Positions 4,813 through 9,544 of a DNA stretch of 9,544 nt are shown piece by piece. The first letter of the stretch is position 1, and every line of letters begins with the position of its first letter. The position numbers were made by a program, and so were the translations under genes. A model generated the notes under the pieces. The model was given only the letters and a program-made list of their open reading frames with translations, was not told the origin of the DNA and did not search any database. This stretch comes from JAIVGV01 sp035295985 (lineage in GTDB: Bacteria; Acidobacteriota; Blastocatellia; Pyrinomonadales; Pyrinomonadaceae): contig DATHBT010000197.1 of assembly GCA_035295985.1 (NCBI GenBank), positions 1 to 9,544 of the forward strand, given 5' to 3'.

Positions 4813-6729
4813 TCAGCTACCGTCGTGCTTCTCGGCGGACAGGCGCGCCGCGGACTCAAGAAAATCATACACGGTGACGATGCCGACGAGGCGGCCGCTC
4901 TCGACCACGGGGAGCGAGCCGATCCTACGGCGGCGCATCAGCTCGACCGCTTCCGCGACGGGCGTCGTGGGGGTGACTGAGACTGGGTCGGGGGTCATGA
5001 TCTGCCGCACCGCGACCAGTTCCCCCGCCCCCCCCGCGCGGCCTTCGGCCAGCAGGCGGAGCAGGCTGCGGTGCGAGACGATGCCGACCAGACGCCCCTC
5101 CCCGTCCTCGACCGGCACGTGCCGCACGTCCCGCCATTCCATCACGCGCGCGACCATCTCGACGAGGTCATCGGGCCTGACGGTGAACAGGTCGGTGGAC
5201 ATGAGGTGCCCGACCGTATGATGGCTCTGCCGCCAGCCTTCCGAGCCGTAGGCTTTGATGAGCGCCCAGCGGTGCACGGGCTCCCCGCCTTGCTGCCGTT
5301 CGCGGATGGCGGCGGCGAGCTTCCGCTGGCGCAGGTCTGAAGTGCCCCCGTCGCCCAACGCCTCAAGGGATTGCAGCGTCCACTGCGCGCCCGTCTGGCC
5401 GCTCCGCACGCGCTCTTCCAGCGTGCCGAGGTAGCGTTCGATGTCTGCGCCCTCGACACCCGACTGCCTGAGACCCTCACGCGCCAGCGGCAGAAGTTGG
5501 TCGAGAATGAGCGCCGCCGCGACGTAGCGCTTCCCGTCCACCCAGGTGAACTGCGCCTTCAGTCCGTACCGCGCGGCGGCGAAGAAGTTCGCCTTGGCGT
5601 CGTCGAAGGCCATCCGCCCGCCGACCTCGCCGTACTCGCCCGGCAGGGCCGTCATCAGCCCAATGAAGAAGGCCGCGTTCGCCACCTCGTCGAGGACGGT
5701 GGGGCCGCCCGGCAGCGCGCGGTTCTCGATGCGAAGGTGCGGGCGGCCCTCCGAGACGCCGTAGCAGGCGCGGTTCCAGGGCCAGATCGTCCCGTTATGC
5801 AGCCGCAGCGCGGAGAGGCCGGGGACTCCGCCGCGCGCAAGCACCGCGAGCGGGTCTTCGTCGGGCCTGTTCGTCATGATCACGCGGAAGCGCGCGATCT
5901 GCTCGCGGAAGAGTTCGATGACAGAGCCCCTGAGCCAGCCCTCGCCGAAGCCGACGCGCGGCGGCTGGCTGCGCGACTGCTGCGCGCTCGTGCGCGAATC
6001 GTTGGAGTGCTGGAAGAGCGCGACGCGCGTCTCGTGCCACAGGCGGCGGCCGAAGAGGAGCGGCGAGTTGACGGCCGCGGCGAGTAAGGGGGCGGTGACC
6101 GCCTGCGCGAGGTTGTACTGGGCGGCGAACTCACGCGGGTTGACTTGTAGGTGTATCTGAAAACTCGCGTTGCACGAGGCCAGCAGGATGTTGTCGTGCT
6201 TGACGTGCAGCTCGTCGCGCCCCTTGATGTAGGCCGAGAACGTGCCCCCGCGCAGATCGCCGATGACCCGGTTCAGCTCGTGGTAGCGCGGCCGCGGGGT
6301 GATGTTCTCCATCCGCAGGTCTGACATGGCAAGCGTCGGCAGGATGCCGCCGAGCAGCACGTCGGCCCCGCAGGCGCGCGCCCCGTCGCGCGCCAGACGC
6401 ATCACTTGCGACAGCTCCTCCTCCATCCGGCTGAAGCAGCGGCCGCCGAGCAGGTGCGGCGTGAGGTTGGCCTCCAGGTTGAAGCGCGCGATCTCGGCGA
6501 CGAAGCGTTCGTCATTAACCTTCGCCAGCACTTCCTCGGCGACCGGCGCGGGGCCGAGGTCGGAATCGACGAGGAACATCTCCTGCTCGGCCCCGACGCG
6601 GCGGACGCCGCTCTCTAGCACGTCGCCTTCGAGCATCAACTCCAGCGCGCGCAGGTCGTCCAGCAGCGCCTTCATGTAGGCCCTCTGCCGGCGCTCGTCC
6701 AAGACCTGATCAACGTCCTGCTCGCCCAT
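4813..6729 (-). CDS. GCS2-family glutamate-cysteine ligase-like protein with two C-terminal CBS domains
   Basis: 638 aa from ATG 6729 (an in-frame TTG at 6735 adds two residues). The N-terminal two thirds (about 40-450) fit the GCS2 carboxylate-amine ligase fold: VGAEQE (45-50), NLEANLTP (84-91), NASFQIHLQVN (187-197), HNGTIWPWNRACY (311-323) and HLRIENRALPGGP (331-343). In the family these form the ATP-dependent site joining glutamate to cysteine or another amine; the true substrate here is not known. After a linker come two CBS repeats: HLMSTDLFTVRPDD...GIVSHRSLLRLL (508-560) and IMTPDPVSVTPTTP...GIVTVYDFLESA (577-622). CBS pairs usually bind adenine nucleotides or S-adenosylmethionine, so control by energy or methyl-donor state is a fair inference. 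The gene follows the desaturase by 23 nt, apparently in one operon. There is no signal peptide; it is cytoplasmic. No gshB-type partner is visible nearby. Confidence 0.9.
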   Translation of the reverse strand: MGEQDVDQVLDERRQRAYMKALLDDLRALELMLEGDVLESGVRRVGAEQEMFLVDSDLGPAPVAEEVLAKVNDERFVAEIARFNLEANLTPHLLGGRCFSRMEEELSQVMRLARDGARACGADVLLGGILPTLAMSDLRMENITPRPRYHELNRVIGDLRGGTFSAYIKGRDELHVKHDNILLASCNASFQIHLQVNPREFAAQYNLAQAVTAPLLAAAVNSPLLFGRRLWHETRVALFQHSNDSRTSAQQSRSQPPRVGFGEGWLRGSVIELFREQIARFRVIMTNRPDEDPLAVLARGGVPGLSALRLHNGTIWPWNRACYGVSEGRPHLRIENRALPGGPTVLDEVANAAFFIGLMTALPGEYGEVGGRMAFDDAKANFFAAARYGLKAQFTWVDGKRYVAAALILDQLLPLAREGLRQSGVEGADIERYLGTLEERVRSGQTGAQWTLQSLEALGDGGTSDLRQRKLAAAIRERQQGGEPVHRWALIKAYGSEGWRQSHHTVGHLMSTDLFTVRPDDLVEMVARVMEWRDVRHVPVEDGEGRLVGIVSHRSLLRLLAEGRAGGAGELVAVRQIMTPDPVSVTPTTPVAEAVELMRRRRIGSLPVVESGRLVGIVTVYDFLESAARLSAEKHDGS

Positions 6730-6735
6730 AATCAA

Positions 6736-6760
6736 AGCCCCGACAGTCGCCGTCAGGGCT
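6736..6760 (-). promoter_or_regulatory. Hairpin between desaturase stop and ligase start
   Basis: On the minus strand AGCCCTGAC (6760-6752) pairs with GTCGGGGCT (6744-6736): nine pairs including one T·G, with a 7-nt loop. It begins inside the end of the desaturase frame, takes in its stop codon, and ends 6 nt before the ligase ATG, followed by TTTGATT. The right arm holds GGGG, the only ribosome-site-like bases before the ATG. It could be a weak terminator or a structure limiting ligase translation. The short T run makes full termination unlikely. Confidence 0.45.
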
Positions 6761-7601
6761 TCAGTCTACCGGTCGGCTTCAAGGGGACACTTTTGATCGC
6801 CCTCGCCAGCCCGAAGAGTTGGAGGGTGCGGATGCCCCACCAGTTGAAGTCCACCTCGTACCACGCGAGGCCGTGGCGCGCCGAGACGGGGTGCGCGTGG
6901 TGGTTGTTGTGCCAGCCCTCGCCGAAGGTGAGCAAGGCGACCCACCAACTGTTGGTCGAGTCGTCGTTGGTGGCGAAGCGCCGGCGACCCCACATGTGCG
7001 TCACGGAGTTGACCAGCCAGGTCGCGTGCAGGTTGAAGACTATCCGGAAGAAGATGCCCCACATGAAGACGGACCAGCCGCCGAGTGCCAGCAGCATCAC
7101 CCCGCAGAGCACCACGGGCACGTAGTAAAAGCGGTTGAGCAGGCGGTGGAAGCCATCCCTCATCATGTCGGGGGCGTAGCGCCACAAGACCGCCTCCTCG
7201 TGCCTCTGCGCCGTGCCGCGCAGAATCCAGCCCATGTGCGCCCACCAGCCGCCGTCGCGCGGCGTGTGCGGGTCGCCGGGCGCGTCCGTGTGCGCGTGGT
7301 GGAGGCGGTGGGTGACGACCCAGTTGACGGGAGCCCCCTCGAAGGCCAGCGTCCCGCAGACCGTCAGCGCGTACTCGACCCATTTCGGCGTCTTGTACCC
7401 GCGGTGGGTCAGCAGGCGGTGAAAGCCCATGCCGACGCCCGGACTCCCGGCCACCCACCACAGGGCGACAGCCACGATTAAGGCCGTCCAACTGAACATG
7501 AAGAGCGCGGCCACCGCGCCCAGGTGAAAGGCGACCATCCAGACGGCGGTAATCCAGTTGATTCCGTCCGCCTTTTTATCAACGCTTGATGTGCTGCTCA
7601 T
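6753..7601 (-). CDS. Membrane fatty acid desaturase (acyl-CoA/acyl-lipid delta-9 type)
   Basis: 282 aa. The start is ATG 7601, with GGGAG four bases upstream. The three histidine boxes of the di-iron desaturases are complete: HRLLTH (61-66), HRLHH (98-102) and HNNHH (231-235), the last in the typical GEGWHNNHHAHP context. NSVTH (198-202) supplies the additional conserved histidine region. Hydrophobic stretches at about 16-36, 38-52, 75-90, 160-180 and 181-200 fit a four-span protein with its active site at the cytoplasmic face. The enzyme inserts a cis double bond in a fatty acyl chain using O2 and electrons from a ferredoxin or cytochrome partner, which is not encoded nearby. It is slightly shorter than eukaryotic stearoyl-CoA desaturases and of normal length for bacterial members. 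It is the first gene of a likely two-gene operon with the GCS2-CBS protein. Its role would be membrane fluidity control. Upstream, 7602-7750 shows no confident promoter. Confidence 0.95.
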   Translation of the reverse strand: MSSTSSVDKKADGINWITAVWMVAFHLGAVAALFMFSWTALIVAVALWWVAGSPGVGMGFHRLLTHRGYKTPKWVEYALTVCGTLAFEGAPVNWVVTHRLHHAHTDAPGDPHTPRDGGWWAHMGWILRGTAQRHEEAVLWRYAPDMMRDGFHRLLNRFYYVPVVLCGVMLLALGGWSVFMWGIFFRIVFNLHATWLVNSVTHMWGRRRFATNDDSTNSWWVALLTFGEGWHNNHHAHPVSARHGLAWYEVDFNWWGIRTLQLFGLARAIKSVPLKPTGRLKP

Positions 7602-7750
7602 AACGCTCCCGAAGTTAAGACCCGCCCCGCCGTCGGCTGAAGATTTTCCGCGGCGGCTAACGACTCGGCCGCCACTCTGTTTCTAACAGCCCCGTGTGTC
7701 TTCCCGAATGAGAAATAACGCGGTTTTGGTTCGCGCCGTCTGAAACGTGT

Positions 7751-7773
7751 CCGGGACTCTCGTCCGAGCCCGG
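7751..7773 (-). terminator. Possible hairpin terminator after the four-CxxC protein
   Basis: CCGGGACTC (7751-7759) faces GAGCCCGG (7766-7773): eight pairs with one bulged A and a 6-nt loop, placed 11 nt beyond the stop of the minus-strand gene ending at 7785. On the minus strand only GTTTC follows, so the U tract is poor. A second GC hairpin, 7652-7657 with 7668-7673, lies further on. Termination here is plausible but unproven. Confidence 0.4.
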
Positions 7774-7784
7774 CCCGCGACCGG

Positions 7785-8159
7785 CTAGACGCCTTCCTGC
7801 GGGCTGTGGCCGTGAACCCTTTCGCCCCAGCGTAATGAAGACCACGACCTCCGGGCGCGGAGGGCGCCTTCCTGATCGTATTTCTCGTCGGGGTCGTTGA
7901 TCTTTACGCCTTTGTAGCGGGCCTCGCAGACGTAACAGATCGGGGCGCGCCCCAGGATGGAGAGATCGAGCGGCGATTCGAAATAGAAATGCCTGCCCCC
8001 GCAGAAGATACATTCTTCGGACTCGGAGATGTCCGGGCCGGGATTCTCCGCCATGACGAAGCCGCAATCGGCGCACGTGAAGTCGCCCTCCGGCCGTTCC
8101 AGTTGAAAGCAATTTCCCGAGTAGCAGACGGGGCAGGCTATGAATACTTCCTTCTTGAT
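7785..8159 (-). CDS. Small protein with four CxxC knuckles; probable ATC start
   Basis: The first ATG (8054) would give 89 aa, but the same frame stays open upstream and encodes two more cysteine knuckles. Read from ATC 8159, the protein is 124 aa: IKKEVFIACPVCYSGNCFQL, then CADC (29-32), CIFC (50-53) and CYVC (75-78). The four pairs fit two zinc ribbons, C9/C12 with C29/C32 and C50/C53 with C75/C78. GGAAGGGG (8173-8166) sits 6 nt before the ATC, and no ATG, GTG or TTG occurs in frame between there and the end of the upstream gene. ATC is a rare start codon, so this is unusual; a base error turning ATG to ATC is the other explanation. After residue 98 the sequence becomes basic (RARRSWSSLRWG) and ends HSPQEGV. 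The family is not recognised; a nucleic-acid or protein-binding zinc protein is likely. It lies 35 nt after the preceding minus-strand gene. Confidence 0.7.
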   Translation of the reverse strand: MKKEVFIACPVCYSGNCFQLERPEGDFTCADCGFVMAENPGPDISESEECIFCGGRHFYFESPLDLSILGRAPICYVCEARYKGVKINDPDEKYDQEGALRARRSWSSLRWGERVHGHSPQEGV

Positions 8160-8194
8160 GTGTGACCCCTTCCCTCTTCCAACCCGCCGGCAGT

Positions 8195-8539
8195 TTATTG
8201 AGCGTGAATGAGGCGGCGCACACGGTCGGGGAAGAGCACGTCGATCTTTCCGGGGCCGGCGAGGGCCGTCACCTCACCCGCACCATAGATCGTATGCGTC
8301 ATGGTTTGGCCGGCCTGGTAGGCGCGCGTCCGGTCATAAGGCGGGAGGTTTTGCGCCGCCGGGCGGGGAGAGGTGCGCGAGCTATTTTTGAAGGTGCTGA
8401 GTGTGCCGCACTTCGGGCAACTCACGCGCGAAATCCGGCCGCCGACGGTGACGGACGCAACGACGTGACCGCGCTCCTCGTCGCACGGCGCGCATAACTT
8501 ATCCACCCTCTCGCCGACCGCGTGTGTTTGCTTCTCCAT
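8195..8539 (-). CDS. Zinc-ribbon protein with C-terminal Tudor/CarD-like beta domain
   Basis: 114 aa from ATG 8539, which has AAGGAA five bases upstream; an in-frame ATG at 8563 lacks a ribosome site and is not preferred. Two knuckles, CAPC (16-19) and CPKC (41-44), flank a stretch with ERGHVVASVTVGGRISRVS and should form one zinc ribbon. A proline/serine linker (50-66) leads to a small beta domain, AYQAGQTMTHTIYGAGEVTA and then KIDVLFPDRVRRLIHA. It resembles the 'G..v.H..[FY]G.G.V.......i.V.F......L' pattern of CarD-like and UvrD/PcrA C-terminal Tudor-like domains, which bind RNA polymerase. A polymerase- or nucleic-acid-linked role is therefore possible, but it is an inference from a short motif. 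This is the first gene of a probable pair with the four-CxxC protein downstream, and it is separated from the RRM gene by a strong terminator. Confidence 0.8.
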   Translation of the reverse strand: MEKQTHAVGERVDKLCAPCDEERGHVVASVTVGGRISRVSCPKCGTLSTFKNSSRTSPRPAAQNLPPYDRTRAYQAGQTMTHTIYGAGEVTALAGPGKIDVLFPDRVRRLIHAQ

Positions 8540-8609
8540 AGGATTTCCTTGGCTACCTTTCATTCGTCGCCGGAGGCCCGCCGAGAGCCGGGCGCGCCTT
8601 GGTTATAGT

Positions 8610-8647
8610 AAAAGCCCCCGGACGAAGAGTCGTGCCGGGGGCTTTTT
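8610..8647. terminator. Bidirectional intrinsic terminator after the second RRM gene
   Basis: AAAAGCCCCCGG (8610-8621) pairs with CCGGGGGCTTTT (8635-8646): twelve perfect pairs, a 13-nt loop, and flanking A and T runs, so it works on both strands. On the minus strand it lies 37 nt past the RRM stop at 8684 and ends in TTTT. It isolates the RRM gene from the zinc-ribbon pair that starts at 8539. Confidence 0.9.
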
Positions 8648-8683
8648 GTCAGAGAGTCGCCGGAAGTAGCAGCCAGCGGCGGG

Positions 8684-9007
8684 TTAGTAGCGGGCGTTGC
8701 CGCCGTAGCCGCCGCGGTTACCACCGCCGAAACGGTTGCCGCCCCCGCCGCCGCGATCCTCACGGGGCTTGGCCTCGTTGACCTTCAGGCTGCGGCCGTC
8801 GAGTTCCCGGCCGTCGAACTGCGAGATGGCCGCCTGGGCCTCCTCGCGCGAAGACATCTCGACGAAAGCGAAGCCGCACGAGCGGCCCGTGTCGCGGTCT
8901 TCCACGACCACGGCCGTCTCGACCGTGCCGGCCTGCGCGAACAGTTGACGCAGGTCGTCGCCCGAAGTCTGGAACGCGAGATTGCCGACGTAGAGTTTCA
9001 TAGACAT
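8684..9007 (-). CDS. RRM-domain RNA-binding protein with glycine-rich tail
   Basis: 107 aa and a close paralogue of the 91-aa RRM protein at 2277. The first 84 residues align without gaps and start identically (MSMKLYVGNLAF). ATG 9007 is chosen because GGAGAGG (9023-9017) lies 9 nt upstream and the start matches the paralogue; the frame is open back to 9055 but reads poorly. RNP2 is LYVGNL (5-10). RNP1 is CGFAFVEM (44-51): its normally basic first residue is cysteine, while the two stacking aromatics are kept. The tail (85-107) is glycine-rich with N/R/Y, ending RFGGGNRGGYGGNARY, like the RGG-type tails of plant and cyanobacterial glycine-rich RNA-binding proteins. Such tails often add RNA affinity or self-association. 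A cold-stress or RNA-chaperone role is inferred from the family. It shares its long leader with the other RRM gene and is followed by a strong terminator. Confidence 0.95.
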   Translation of the reverse strand: MSMKLYVGNLAFQTSGDDLRQLFAQAGTVETAVVVEDRDTGRSCGFAFVEMSSREEAQAAISQFDGRELDGRSLKVNEAKPREDRGGGGGNRFGGGNRGGYGGNARY

Positions 9008-9258
9008 AGACGTGTACCTCTCCCCGTGGAAGTGCCAGGAGAAGCTTCGAATCAAAGTGTGCTTCGGCGAAACGGTGGCGGCGAAGGCTTCGCGTTCGGA
9101 TGCTCGTCGGAGGAGCGGCTTCTGAGGTTAAAAACTAGCCCGCTCTCGAACTACCCAGAACGCCGACGCCGTTCTTCAAGGCGCGGGGCGCATCACCGTC
9201 GATGCGCGAGAGAAGGAAGGACGTAAGTAAGATGCGTCACAAGCCGTGCATGTTGCAA
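9008..9258 (-). promoter_or_regulatory. Long conserved leader of the second RRM gene (candidate structured cis-regulatory RNA)
   Basis: Aligns with 2031-2276 (plus) over almost its whole length with only small gaps. Landmarks on the minus strand: hairpin GCGCATC/GATGCGC (9207-9188), TAG/CTA helix (9153-9151 with 9138-9136) before TTTTT, CAGAAGCCGCTCC (9124-9112), CGAAG/CTTTG hairpin (9066-9053), GCTTCTC (9045-9039) and the ribosome site GGAGAGG (9023-9017). CTTCTC (9044-9039) can pair with GAGAGG (9022-9017) or, through GCTTCT, with AGAAGC (9123-9118). TTGCAA (9258-9253) near the left edge of the homology may belong to the promoter, but no good -10 sequence was identified. Upstream to 9366 nothing further is clear apart from a 14-nt palindrome at 9324-9337. 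Confidence 0.7.
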
Positions 9259-9366
9259 CGGCCGAGGCTATTTCTCGCCCCGCGAGGCGTCATCTTTGTG
9301 TGTCGGGCCGGGCTAAGCATGCGGACGCGGCCGCGTCATGAGAGGCACAATCCGGCGGACTGAGCC

Positions 9367-9510
9367 TTAGCCGAGCAGGCTGATGACGCACGCGGCGTCT
9401 ATAGCGGCGACGATCACGATGTGTAGCCAGCCCGCGGACAGGCGGCGGCAGCAGGGGCACCACGCCCGGAGCCGGCGCAGTTCGAGCGCGCATCCGGGGC
9501 AGTAGTTCAT
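9367..9510 (-). CDS. 47-aa zinc-ribbon plus transmembrane microprotein
   Basis: A short frame in which the longer overlapping minus-strand frame is a shadow. The translation begins MNYCPGCALELRRLRAWCPC and carries C4/C7 and C18/C21, spaced CxxC-x10-CxxC with a CPCC second knuckle, exactly as in the 51-aa protein at 3965-4120. A hydrophobic segment (about 28-46, WLHIVIVAAIDAACVISLLG) ends at the stop, with an aspartate in the middle of the span. It is probably a single-span membrane protein with an N-terminal cytoplasmic zinc knuckle. The ribosome site is weak: AAGG is the nearest match, about 9 nt or more upstream. It is the last gene in the window on the minus strand, so what lies upstream is not visible. 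Support comes from the paired cysteines, the membrane segment and its recurrence elsewhere. Function unknown. Confidence 0.65.
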   Translation of the reverse strand: MNYCPGCALELRRLRAWCPCCRRLSAGWLHIVIVAAIDAACVISLLG

Positions 9511-9544
9511 CGGGCAGCAGCCTTGGCCGCCGGGTACTCGTAGC

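Noticed and set aside
5371..6087. Plus-strand frame of 238 aa opposite the GCS2-CBS gene
   Set aside because: Antisense shadow caused by GC-rich codon bias; the minus-strand frame has clear family motifs throughout.
6819..7481. Plus-strand 220-aa frame and minus-strand 241-aa frame over the desaturase
   Set aside because: Both are alternate readings of a gene with three intact histidine boxes; the products are biased in composition and have no domain.
7657..8223. 188-aa minus-strand frame
   Set aside because: It is the neighbouring frame of the four-CxxC protein. It lacks the cysteine motifs, is Arg/Gly/Leu rich and overlaps the preceding gene's end.
2031..9258. The two RRM regions as inverted repeats of a composite mobile element
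   Set aside because: The homology covers gene plus leader only, with divergent sequence, no transposase and no target-site duplication. Duplication of a regulated gene is a better explanation.
9290..9493. 67-aa minus-strand frame
   Set aside because: Shadow of the 47-aa zinc-ribbon/membrane frame; its sequence is Arg/Pro/Ala rich without pattern.

Overview
The window is GC-rich with dense, strongly GC3-biased coding. The gene families suggest a free-living bacterium of the Acidobacteriota, possibly Blastocatellia: HpnP/DUF4070-type radical SAM, a short omega-like subunit with an ALEEARRGLVPF ending, stand-alone RRM proteins, and a GCS2-CBS fusion. This placement is inference from gene content, not a database result. 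No tRNA, rRNA, CRISPR array, IS element or phage gene was found.

Layout, left to right. (i) 2-1964, plus strand: the C-terminal end of one gene, probably a radical SAM enzyme, then a complete B12-binding/DUF4070 radical SAM protein. (ii) 2031-2655, plus: a long leader, a 91-aa RRM RNA-binding protein and a hairpin terminator. (iii) 2851-4705, plus: a compact run of seven small genes. These are an N-terminally short DUF4440/NTF2-like protein, a 71-aa unknown, a two-span membrane protein, a 100-aa unknown, a 51-aa zinc-ribbon/membrane microprotein, an RNA polymerase omega-like protein, and a second zinc-ribbon/membrane protein. (iv) 7601-4813, minus: an acyl-lipid/acyl-CoA desaturase followed 23 nt later by a GCS2-family ligase carrying two C-terminal CBS domains. 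(v) 8539-7785, minus: two cysteine-rich small proteins. The second seems to start at a non-canonical ATC codon. (vi) 9258-8684, minus: a second RRM gene with the same long leader as the first, and a bidirectional terminator. (vii) 9510-9367, minus: a third zinc-ribbon/membrane microprotein.

The most interesting signal is the pair of RRM genes. About 240 nt upstream of each start codon can be aligned between the two copies, which lie on opposite strands 6.7 kb apart. Several hairpins are kept with compensatory or wobble changes, and a conserved CTTCTC segment can pair either with an upstream AGAAGC or with the ribosome binding site. This looks like a structured cis-regulatory RNA, perhaps autoregulatory or temperature responsive. 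The second notable signal is a set of three tiny proteins that share a CxxC-x10-CxxC zinc ribbon followed by one hydrophobic segment, two of them too short for routine gene calling.
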